Shown here piece after piece: positions 1 through 6,402 of a DNA stretch of 25,606 nt. Below the pieces are notes generated by a model, which was given only the letters and a program-made list of their open reading frames with translations, searched no databases and was not told the DNA's origin. Source of the stretch: JABAAI01 sp965242745 (GTDB lineage Bacteria > Spirochaetota > Leptospiria > Leptospirales > Leptonemataceae); assembly GCA_965242745.1 (NCBI GenBank), contig CBDETG010000067.1, positions 1 to 25,606 of the forward strand. The letters are read 5' to 3'. Numbering within the stretch: position 1 is the first letter of the stretch; each line of letters opens with the position of its first letter. The translations under genes were made by a program, and so were the position numbers.

Positions 1-1004
1 TACCATTTCCCTTCGTAAAGCAAAGACCCAAGACGCCTCCCCTGCCTAAAGTAGATGTCCAGCATGTTTTCATTATGCGTAGCGCACAAAAGCCTTTCAT
101 AACAGATATGCAAAAGGGCCATGCCGGGCGCTTCATAAATGCCGCGGCTTTTTGCCTCTATCACTCTGTTTTCTATCTGATCACTCATCCCCAGACCATG
201 CCGGCCCCCTATTTCATTAGCCATTGCAAAAATTTCTTCTGGGCAGGAGAGCTCTTTGCCATTGATTGCCACAGGCAGGCCTTTTTCAAAGCACAGCTCC
301 ACCTCCTCTTTCTTGATTGCGCATCCTTCCTCCCAATAGGGTCTGCCCATGATAGGCTGGATAATATGTATACTCTTGTCTAGAAACTCTAAATCTTTGG
401 CTTCATGCGTAGCTCCCAGAAGGTTCGCATCTGTGCTGTAGGCCTGCTCTGCGCTTGCCGGATAGGGCAGCTCATGCCTTGCAAGATATTCTGACATTTC
501 CTTACGCCCCCCCAGTTCTCTGACAAATTCTGAGTCCAGCCATGGTTTGTAAATCTCCAAATGTTCTTCTTCTAAAACGCCATAGCGATAAAAACGTTGT
601 ATGTCATTTCCCTTGTGCGTGCTGCCGTCGCCAAAGATGCGCACGCCATCTTTTTGCATAGCCTGCACAATCGCCTTGCTTGTCACGGCCCGGCCCAAAG
701 GCGTAGTGTTGAAGTATTTGCGGCCGGCGCTTTGGATATGAAAGGCTCCGCACTGCAGGGCCACGAGCCCCTCTTGTGCAAGGCTTCTCCGGCAGTCCAG
801 GAGGGAGGCCTTTGCTGCGCCATATCGGCAGGCCAGCTTAGGGATGTCTTTTATATCAGCTTGAGCAAGGTCTGCCGTATAGGCATGGACGCGCAGTTTC
901 TTTTTGCTCAGCCACAAGAGGGCTGCGCGCGTGTCTAGCCCGCCCGAGAAGGCTATGGCCAGCGGCGTATTGGAAGGAGGACAGTGAAGGTGGATACGAC
1001 CCAT
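1..1004 (-). CDS. argG: Argininosuccinate synthase, 3' end missing
   Basis: This enzyme joins citrulline and aspartate, using ATP, to make argininosuccinate in cytosolic arginine biosynthesis. About 334 residues are visible and the C-terminus lies beyond the left edge. The translation follows the long E. coli-type ArgG family closely. It has an N-terminal PP-loop (AFSGGLDT, residues about 15-22), then YFNTTPLGRAVTS, GDGSTHKGNDIQRFYRYG, AYSTDANLLGATHEAKDLE, and GGRHGLGMSDQIENR followed by EAKSRGIYEAPGMA. The residue after the PP-loop is Arg (SGGLDTR) where the family normally has Ser. The ATG lies only two bases past the coaC stop codon, so coaC and argG are probably co-transcribed with coupled translation. 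By family resemblance the missing part should be roughly 110 residues. The identification is secure. Confidence 0.96.
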   Translation of the reverse strand, partial: MGRIHLHCPPSNTPLAIAFSGGLDTRAALLWLSKKKLRVHAYTADLAQADIKDIPKLACRYGAAKASLLDCRRSLAQEGLVALQCGAFHIQSAGRKYFNTTPLGRAVTSKAIVQAMQKDGVRIFGDGSTHKGNDIQRFYRYGVLEEEHLEIYKPWLDSEFVRELGGRKEMSEYLARHELPYPASAEQAYSTDANLLGATHEAKDLEFLDKSIHIIQPIMGRPYWEEGCAIKKEEVELCFEKGLPVAINGKELSCPEEIFAMANEIGGRHGLGMSDQIENRVIEAKSRGIYEAPGMALLHICYERLLCATHNENMLDIYFRQGRRLGSLLYEGKW

Positions 1005-1006
1005 GA

Positions 1007-1552
1007 CTAAGAAGAGCTTTCCCATAAGGAAAGAATGGCTTTATGGATTGCTTCTACGGGCGCCATTTTCCCATATCCCCAGTCACCACAAAGGACTTCG
1101 CCCTGACCTGGTTCTATGATCTCTACCCCATATTCTTTCAGGCGGGCTAGATTTTTTTGTACAGCTGGGTGTTGGTACATAGCAGGGTTCATGGCAGGAG
1201 CAATCATAACAGGGCACTGGACAGCCAAATAGGCGCTAGACACTATATCATCGGCAATGCCATTGGCTAATTTACCAATGCAGTTTGCCGTAGCGGGCAT
1301 AACAGCATAGAGAGCAGCTTCATTTTTCAAATCTATATGCAGCATACCCTCATCCCATTCAGAGCTGAGTACGCGCCGTCCGCTCAAGGATTGCAGCGTC
1401 AGCTTAGAGACAAAGCGCTCAGCGTTAGCCGTCATGATGACCTGCACAGGACAGGCCTCTTTGACAAGACAGCGTACCAGATCACAAATCTTATATGCTG
1501 CTATACTGCCGCTCAAGGCGATGATGACTTTTTTATCCTGTTCTTTTTGCAT
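1007..1552 (-). CDS. coaC: Phosphopantothenoylcysteine decarboxylase (CoaC-type flavoprotein)
   Basis: This is a 181-residue FMN flavoprotein of the HFCD family, predicted to decarboxylate 4'-phosphopantothenoylcysteine in coenzyme A synthesis. Visible signatures are the N-terminal ALSGSIAAYK (12-21), the catalytic-histidine segment HIDL (His72), the APAMN motif (118-122) and the late Cys loop GEVLCGDWGYGKM with Cys155. No CoaB (ligase) domain follows, so this is a stand-alone CoaC rather than the fused CoaBC/Dfp protein; coaB would have to be elsewhere. The start at 1552 follows mutL and belongs to copy 1 of a 130-bp repeat array. Two extra upstream copies of this start (1682 and 1812) are frameshifted after about 21 codons and cannot make the enzyme. 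The leader offers only a weak purine-rich ribosome site (AAAAGAG). The gene probably forms an operon with argG downstream. Confidence 0.92.
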   Translation of the reverse strand: MQKEQDKKVIIALSGSIAAYKICDLVRCLVKEACPVQVIMTANAERFVSKLTLQSLSGRRVLSSEWDEGMLHIDLKNEAALYAVMPATANCIGKLANGIADDIVSSAYLAVQCPVMIAPAMNPAMYQHPAVQKNLARLKEYGVEIIEPGQGEVLCGDWGYGKMAPVEAIHKAILSLWESSS

Positions 1553-1598
1553 CTTGTTTGCTCTTTTAGCGCTGGAGAAGACAGTCTAGATCATTCCC

Positions 1599-1682
1599 TC
1601 ATCTTAGCTGCATCACAAACTTATAGGCTGCTATACTGCCGCTCAAGGCGATGATGACTTTTTTATCCTGTTCTTTTTGCAT
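1599..1682 (-). pseudogene. Truncated coaC start, repeat copy 2
   Basis: This is a duplicated coaC beginning. The first 21 codons match functional coaC (MQKEQDKKVIIALSGSIAAY then K). A one-base deletion then shifts the frame, giving a short tail FVMQLR and a TGA stop, 27 codons in all. The upstream leader is the same as that of the real gene, so it could be translated as a mini-peptide. No function can be assigned and it is most likely duplication debris. Confidence 0.75.
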
Positions 1683-1728
1683 CTTGTTTGCTCTTTTAGC
1701 GCTGGAAAAGACAGTCTAGATCATTCCC

Positions 1729-1812
1729 TCATCTTAGCTGCATCACAAACTTATAGGCTGCTATACTGCCGCTCAAGGCGATGATGACTTTTTTATCCTG
1801 ATCTTTTTGCAT
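1729..1812 (-). pseudogene. Truncated coaC start, repeat copy 3
   Basis: This is the third coaC beginning, next to the true mutL stop. It has the same 27-codon layout and frameshift as the copy at 1599-1682. The only visible coding difference is Glu4 to Asp (GAA to GAT) from a T-to-A change near position 1801. It is most likely a non-functional duplicate. Confidence 0.72.
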
Positions 1813-1825
1813 CTTGTTTGCTCTT

Positions 1826-3745
1826 CTAGCGCTGGAAAAGACGGTCCAAAGCCTTATGAGATAATTCTATCATCGTAGGTCTTCCATGCGGGCAGCGCGC
1901 GGGCTCTTTGCATAAAGGGAGCTCTTTTAGAATATCCGCAAGAAGCTCAGGACTGATGGCGTCATTTTTTTTGATAGAAGCCTTGCAAGACCGCATTGCA
2001 GCATAGTCTCTGTAAAGATGGATCTGCTTGCTTTGAGGGCTTCCCATAACACGCTGTATCAGCCCAAGAAGGACTTCTCTTTCTTCGCCCGCTTCTAAAT
2101 AAGGAGGCGCCTCTCTTAAGACATAAGCCTGAGGGCCGCTCACTTCTATTAAGAAACCATGCTCCAAGAGCTGATCCTGTTTTTCTACGATCTCTTCTAA
2201 TTCGTCCGGCAACACATCCTGTATCAATATGGGCTCAAGCAAGGCCTGCCGTTCCCCAAGAGATTCTTCCATACGAGCCAGATTCTTTTCGTAGTTGATG
2301 CGTTCATGCGCAGTATGCTGGTCTATGATATACAGAGATTCCGGCCCCTGAGCTAATATATAGGTGCCAAAAACAGTCCCGAAGTGCCTCTCCAAGCAAA
2401 AGGAGGCCTCTTGCTTGGGACGGGACACAGGCGCAAGGCCCAAATCCCCCAAGTCTGCCGGCTGTCTCTGCTTCTGTGCGGAGGCAGCGCCGCTGTTAAA
2501 AAGGGGCTTGTATGCCTTGGTCTTCTCCAAGCCCTTGTTGCTATCAAAGTTAGGCAAGGGCATCATGGAGTTGCCTTCCTTGGGCTTCTCTAAGCCCTTG
2601 TTGCTATCAAAAATATGGGAAGGGGTAAAATATAACTCTCCAGAGAAAAGCTTTTCGTATGATCCTGCTTTTGCAGGCGCTTTCCTTTTTGGCTCAGGAA
2701 TCTGCTTTTTGTATTTTAATTGCTCAAATTGCAAGGGAGCGTGCGGGCGGAGCGCCCTGCTGACGGCATCAAAGACGAGGCTTTGGAGCAGTGACTGATC
2801 CAAGAGGCGCAATTCTCTTTTTTGCGGATGCACATTGACATCTATACGGACAGGGTCTATCTCAAGAAAAAGAAAATAGCAGGGATACATATTTGCAGGC
2901 AGGAGCTCATCATAAGCCCTTCGCACAAAGAAAGAAAAGTTTTTCATCTCCACAGGTCTGCCATTTACAAAGCTGTACTGCCCCTCTCTGTTTAGCCTCG
3001 TGTATTCCGGCGCAGCAATATAGCCCCAAAGTTTGGTGCCCTCATGTTCTGCTTGTATTTCTATCAGTTGTTTTTCTATTTGCCTGCCCTGCACATCTAG
3101 TATGCGCTCAAGTATGCTCTCTCTTGCGGGATAAAAGGCGAACTCCTTGCCGTCACGATAATACCTCAAATGCGCCTGCGGCGCGCTCAGAGCCAAGCGC
3201 AGGATTTCCTTATGATTTTTAGCGTTTTCTGCGCGGGGCGCTTTCAAGTATTTGCGGCGAGCAGGGGTGGAATAAAATAAGTTACTTACGCTTAGGCTTG
3301 TCCCCTCTTTATGGTGAAGACGCTCGGTGCGCAGGATTTCCCCTCCACGTGCAGTCACTTGGCCTGCCAATTCTGATTCATAAAAACGACTCTTGAGCTG
3401 CAAATAGGAAACAGCAGCTATAGCAGCCAAGGCCTCTCCCCGGAAACCGAAGCTTCTTAGTTTTTCAAGGTCTTCCAGACTATGGATTTTTGAGGTGGCA
3501 TAACGGCGTAGACTTGCGCCAAGATCGTCAAAATGGATGCCTTTGCCATTGTCTTCTACCGTAATGTTTTCTGTGCCCGCAGCCTCAGTTGCAATACGTA
3601 TAGAGCTCGCGTCAGCATCCAGCGAGTTCTCGGCTAACTCCTTGATAACAGAGGAAGGGCCTTCGATCACCTCTCCTGCGGCGATGCAGTCAATCAAAAG
3701 GGGAGAGAGACTCTGGATGCGCCTGGAAGACTGAGCTGTACTCAT
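1826..3745 (-). CDS. mutL: DNA mismatch repair protein MutL (endonuclease type)
   Basis: MutL couples MutS mismatch recognition to strand incision. Numbered from the ATG at 3745 (639 residues), the N-terminal GHKL ATPase has ELAENSLDA (catalytic Glu36 and Asn40), DNGKG (65-69) and GFRGEAL (100-106). A low-complexity linker (about 360-445) contains a duplicated FDSNKGLEK motif. The C-terminal dimerisation/nuclease domain has DQHTAHERINYE (475-486), a form of the DQHA(X)2E(X)4E metal motif with Ala to Thr, then a CKASIKKND segment and CPHGRPT near residue 618. These signatures indicate an endonuclease-proficient MutL, the type found in bacteria lacking MutH. The open frame extends to an ATG at 3820, but the 25 extra residues are unlike the family, so the start at 3745 is preferred. 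The gene lies upstream of coaC-argG, separated by the junction repeats. Confidence 0.95.
   Translation of the reverse strand: MSTAQSSRRIQSLSPLLIDCIAAGEVIEGPSSVIKELAENSLDADASSIRIATEAAGTENITVEDNGKGIHFDDLGASLRRYATSKIHSLEDLEKLRSFGFRGEALAAIAAVSYLQLKSRFYESELAGQVTARGGEILRTERLHHKEGTSLSVSNLFYSTPARRKYLKAPRAENAKNHKEILRLALSAPQAHLRYYRDGKEFAFYPARESILERILDVQGRQIEKQLIEIQAEHEGTKLWGYIAAPEYTRLNREGQYSFVNGRPVEMKNFSFFVRRAYDELLPANMYPCYFLFLEIDPVRIDVNVHPQKRELRLLDQSLLQSLVFDAVSRALRPHAPLQFEQLKYKKQIPEPKRKAPAKAGSYEKLFSGELYFTPSHIFDSNKGLEKPKEGNSMMPLPNFDSNKGLEKTKAYKPLFNSGAASAQKQRQPADLGDLGLAPVSRPKQEASFCLERHFGTVFGTYILAQGPESLYIIDQHTAHERINYEKNLARMEESLGERQALLEPILIQDVLPDELEEIVEKQDQLLEHGFLIEVSGPQAYVLREAPPYLEAGEEREVLLGLIQRVMGSPQSKQIHLYRDYAAMRSCKASIKKNDAISPELLADILKELPLCKEPARCPHGRPTMIELSHKALDRLFQR
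2515..2611. repeat. 34-bp direct repeat in the mutL linker
   Basis: Two copies, 2515-2548 and 2578-2611, are offset by 63 bases (21 codons) and differ at two positions. Each encodes FDSNKGLEK plus one more residue, on the minus strand, in the flexible linker between the ATPase and C-terminal domains. Because the offset is a multiple of three the reading frame is kept. It looks like a local duplication in a region tolerant of length change. Confidence 0.85.
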
Positions 3746-3944
3746 GGCGTCCCTAGTATGAAAGCGCCCCTTTTGCTGCCAAGTCTTTAAATTTTTTTTT
3801 TGAGTCCTAATAGCTTGCAAACTAAAGCCAAGAGCGCAGCATGCGCAGCCCTTGCATCACAGCTGAGGCTAAAAACCAAGGGGCAGAGCAGCGCATGCGC
3901 GCCGAAAGTGATACAAGCGGCAAACACAAATACTAAGGCCTTGT
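3746..3944. other. Thiolase-mutL spacer
   Basis: This stretch separates the thiolase stop from the preferred mutL start. It contains a perfect 10-bp palindrome (GCGCATGCGC, 3891-3900) and a related partial copy near 3834-3846. No convincing terminator with a T-run was seen, so thiolase-to-mutL read-through is possible. The upstream alternative mutL start (3820) falls here. Confidence 0.4.
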
Positions 3945-5267
3945 TTATATCTTTTCTAAGAGCATAGCGCCGCCCACGCCGCCATGAGCGCAGGCCGTTA
4001 TCAAAATACGTTTGATCTCCGGCTTTTCACGTATGCTCATAATAGCGTTCCCCACGAGACGTATACCTGTAGCTCCAAAAGGATGGCCAAGGGCTATAGA
4101 ACCGCCATAGGCATTAATACGTCCCTCATCAAAGGCCTTCTCCCAATCAAAATTCGTCCTTTTCTTGACTTCCTCAAGGGCAGATATAGCCGTCGCAGCA
4201 AAGGCCTCATGAATCTCTATTTGATCTATATCGCTGATTTCCAGAGACATCTCCTTTAAAAGAGCAAGGCTGGCTTCTGCTTGTCCCAAGCCCATGTAAT
4301 TTGGATGCACCCCCCGCATATGAAAAGCGCTTAGCCGCACCTGAGGCTCTAAACCGAGGGCCTGAGCCGTCTCCATGTGACTTAGGAAGGCGCCCGAAGC
4401 TCCGTCTGAACGAGGACAAGCGTTGAACATTGTTACAGTGGGGCCGTGACTCTTGTGCAAAAACTCCTTATACTTGCTTTGAAACTCAGCAAACTTCATC
4501 ACAGGATTATCAAAAAGCAGCATAGCCTTTTGCATACGCCCGGGATTCTCTACAATACCCTTGCGCAGCAAGACTGCCTCGTCGTCTACAATTTCCTCAC
4601 CGCTGGCAGGGTCTTTCATAGGGACAAGAAAGGGCTTGTACTTTCCTTCCACAGTAGCGTCATAAGCCCGCTTAAAGCTTTGGTAGGCTATCTTATCACT
4701 CACTTCACGAGATAATTCATAATTCTGCGCCAGCACCTCGGCTGTTACATGCATGCCAAAGCTTGTTTCCCCGTCGCCCAGACCATCTTCCAGGGTATCA
4801 GAGATCCGCACACCCTCAGGCAGGTCACCAGGGAGCTTGCTTTTGAGCTTTTCCAAAGTCGCTGTCTTTTTGTTCCTGCGTGCGCCGCGGACTACAAAGG
4901 GCATAGATGTCAAAGACTCCTGACCTAAGGTCAGATAGTGCTTGCCTTCACCAAGCTCTATACGACGAGCCGCCTCAGCGAGCGCTTCCATAGAAGAGAC
5001 GCAGTTATTAGAGACTGTCAAAGCTGGAAGCTCTACTGGCAGCTCTAACATAGAAGAAATCACGCGGGCTGCATTTGGCTGGCTGGAAAAACATTCGCCT
5101 ACAATAAGCCCATCGATATCTTCCTGCCTGCTATTGCTCTTTTGTAATATATGTTTTGCCACACACATACCCAGCTCGTGAGCTTCATAAGAGCTCAGAC
5201 CTTTACTGACTTGCGCAAAAGGAGTGCGCGCCATATGAGAAACCACAATATCTTTTTTGAAACGCAT
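3945..5267 (-). CDS. Acetyl-CoA C-acyltransferase (thiolase), FadI/FadA-like
   Basis: This thiolase is predicted to cleave 3-ketoacyl-CoA with CoA in fatty-acid beta-oxidation, or to run the reverse condensation. Numbered from the ATG at 5267 (440 residues), the nucleophile Cys89 lies in SNNCVSSMEA. HEAF begins at His353, GHPFGATG at 394 carries His395, and the second active-site cysteine is Cys426 in CAHGGVGG. All four catalytic positions are present. The late motif is CAHGGVG rather than the commoner CxGGGxG, which is closer to the FadI/trifunctional-beta branch. The frame is open to an ATG at 5354, but thiolase homology begins around MRFKKDIVVSHMARTPF, and AAAGGTAAG lies upstream of 5267, so that start was chosen. 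No partner hydratase/dehydrogenase gene is adjacent, so the exact substrate range is unknown. Confidence 0.92.
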   Translation of the reverse strand: MRFKKDIVVSHMARTPFAQVSKGLSSYEAHELGMCVAKHILQKSNSRQEDIDGLIVGECFSSQPNAARVISSMLELPVELPALTVSNNCVSSMEALAEAARRIELGEGKHYLTLGQESLTSMPFVVRGARRNKKTATLEKLKSKLPGDLPEGVRISDTLEDGLGDGETSFGMHVTAEVLAQNYELSREVSDKIAYQSFKRAYDATVEGKYKPFLVPMKDPASGEEIVDDEAVLLRKGIVENPGRMQKAMLLFDNPVMKFAEFQSKYKEFLHKSHGPTVTMFNACPRSDGASGAFLSHMETAQALGLEPQVRLSAFHMRGVHPNYMGLGQAEASLALLKEMSLEISDIDQIEIHEAFAATAISALEEVKKRTNFDWEKAFDEGRINAYGGSIALGHPFGATGIRLVGNAIMSIREKPEIKRILITACAHGGVGGAMLLEKI

Positions 5268-5619
5268 AATTCTTAGCTTACCTTTTATGAAATTTTCTAA
5301 TACTAGGCCATATTGACCATTAGAACTTTTAGACCTTGCTAAAGCGCAAAGCAAAAAGCCCCTCGCAAATGCTGCTATTAAAAGCGCCTTGAAAAAGAGC
5401 GCCTTTTAGAGCATTTACAGCACTCTCCTGAAAACAGCTTTAAAAAGCAAGCTTTTTTTTTGCTTCTAAATTGCCAAGTGTTTGCTATTTCAATTTCAAA
5501 TTAGGACAAGCATAGACTACGAGCTGTCCGATGGCAAAATCAATTTCAACGTGAGACTGTGCCAACAAGTTGTATAGAAATTGCAGCCTTTTCTTGACTC
5601 CTAGCTCCTTGCATGCTTA
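5268..5619. other. Divergent intergenic region, thiolase / small membrane protein
   Basis: This is a 352-base gap between divergently oriented genes. It holds a short direct repeat of CGCCTT inside A-rich sequence (about 5383-5408), a weak AT-only hairpin AAAAAG-CAAG-CTTTTT near 5443-5460 followed by more T, and a possible -35 TTGACT near 5595. No RNA gene or convincing ORF was found. Promoters for both flanking genes must lie here, but none can be named with confidence. Confidence 0.4.
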
Positions 5620-5901
5620 ATGTTTATTATGATTCCATTAAGGAATTCTTCATTTACGATTGCCTTGCTTGTTTGTATAGCTTTGCCTGCGGTCTTGCTT
5701 TCGAATCCTACAAGAGCGGCAGGCGGCCAGCTTACAGGTTGGCAGGGAATAAGAGACACAGTCTTGTTGCATGCAGCTGGCTATGACTGGATTAAGTGGA
5801 GTCTCTTAGCTGGTCTTGCAGCTATCGGGCTTTGCTTTACAGCTCTCTTTTTTGCTATAAGAGACACAAGCAAGACATACAGAGATGAGACTCACGCATA
5901 G
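5620..5901 (+). CDS. Small membrane protein, probably frameshifted version of a TM/coiled-coil family
   Basis: This is a 93-residue protein of unknown function. Residues about 12-33 look like a signal peptide or membrane helix ending in TRAAGG. A second hydrophobic helix (about 60-80) contains LAAIGLCFTALFFAIRD. That helix resembles LGLAFTAVFF in the coiled-coil protein encoded at 24934-25272. The stop at 5899 is overlapped in another frame by a segment reading RIDKIDSKLDLLIQKQT, close to the C-terminus MDRIESKLDLLLEKQT of the 25-kb protein. Joining the two frames would give about 111 residues, the size of that relative (112). The gene is therefore likely frameshifted, or there is a sequence error. 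ATG codons at 5620 and 5629 are both possible starts; no good ribosome site is visible. Confidence 0.6.
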   Translation: MFIMIPLRNSSFTIALLVCIALPAVLLSNPTRAAGGQLTGWQGIRDTVLLHAAGYDWIKWSLLAGLAAIGLCFTALFFAIRDTSKTYRDETHA

Positions 5902-5957
5902 ACAAGATAGACTCCAAGCTTGACTTACTTATACAAAAGCAAACAAGCCAAAGATAG
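5889..5957 (+). pseudogene. Out-of-frame coiled-coil tail of the small membrane protein
   Basis: In the frame that includes ATA at 5898 the sequence encodes DSRIDKIDSKLDLLIQKQT and ends at a TAG at 5955-5957. It matches the C-terminal coil of the protein at 24934-25272 at most positions. It directly overlaps the stop codon of the 93-residue ORF, which implies a small indel around 5880-5892. Confidence 0.65.
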
Positions 5958-6031
5958 TCTGAGTATTTTCATCATAGAAGCGCAAGCAACAAAAGAGCAG
6001 AGCTTTACTCCCATGCAAGCTATGCAGGTAA

Positions 6032-6148
6032 AGCAAGACAAACTGGAGATTGGTTTTAAGCTGGCTAAAGTGGAGTCTATTGGCGGGCTTTGCTGCTATC
6101 GGGCTTTGCTTTACAGCTATGCTGCAATGCGCCGTATCTGTTCTCTAA
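6032..6148 (+). pseudogene. Degraded second copy of the membrane segment
   Basis: This frame encodes WLKWSLLAGFAAIGLCFTA and ends at a TAA at 6146. It copies WIKWSLLAGLAAIGLCFTA of the preceding gene. The 51-base cores (5794-5844 and 6068-6118) differ at six positions, five of them third codon positions, as expected for DNA that diverged while coding. There is no usable start codon and an upstream stop in frame (6029-6031), so this is a remnant. A 5920-6171 frame over the same DNA does not look like a real gene. Confidence 0.65.
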
Positions 6149-6171
6149 GCCATGCTAAAATTGCCGTATAG

Positions 6172-6402
6172 GAGACTAGGATGTAGCAGACATAGAGCTT
6201 GCTTTGAAATAGCGCATCGTTTTTTATAATGAGTCTAGACAATGATTTGACAAGAAAAGGCGCTAGGGTTTTGCTGGCTGTGTTTCCTTTCACTTATGAT
6301 TTGCTATTGGTAATTCTATAAAATTCTATAACTAGAAAGGAAAAACTATTAGCAAGCTTTTTGCCTAAGGCCTAGGCTGCAAATAAGACCTATTCATAAA
6401 AA
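6172..6402 (+). promoter_or_regulatory. atpD upstream region
   Basis: This 231-base AT-rich stretch should hold the atpDC promoter. Candidates are TTGACA at about 6247 with no good -10 box, and AT-rich TATAAA-like boxes around 6317-6335. A short imperfect hairpin (TTTGCCTA ... TAGGCTGCAAA, 6360-6383) sits 20 bases before the start codon. There is no Shine-Dalgarno before the ATG. The exact promoter cannot be fixed from sequence alone. Confidence 0.35.

Larger units (their letters stand above)
1482..1850. repeat. 130-bp tandem array of the mutL-end/coaC-start junction
   Basis: The block containing the coaC 5' end, the short spacer and the mutL 3' end occurs three times with a 130-bp period; for example CTATACTGCCGCTCAAGG begins at 1501, 1631 and 1761. 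The unit at 1501-1630 differs from that at 1631-1760 by one base (about position 1577 versus 1707). Copy 1 is continuous with the intact coaC. Copy 3 is continuous with the intact mutL. The two internal joints carry a degenerate mutL tail that keeps the final codons and a TAA stop but has lost about 12 bases and gained an in-frame TGA. The coaC head in copies 2 and 3 has a one-base deletion (AAATCTT to AAACTT). Confidence 0.95.

Noticed and set aside
5443..5465. AAAAAGCAAGCTTTTTT as an intrinsic terminator
   Set aside because: The stem is only A-T plus one G-C pair with a tiny loop, and no plus-strand gene ends just upstream.
5920..6171. 83-codon plus-strand ORF
   Set aside because: A different frame over the same DNA carries the recognisable membrane segment copied from the upstream gene, so this frame is incidental.
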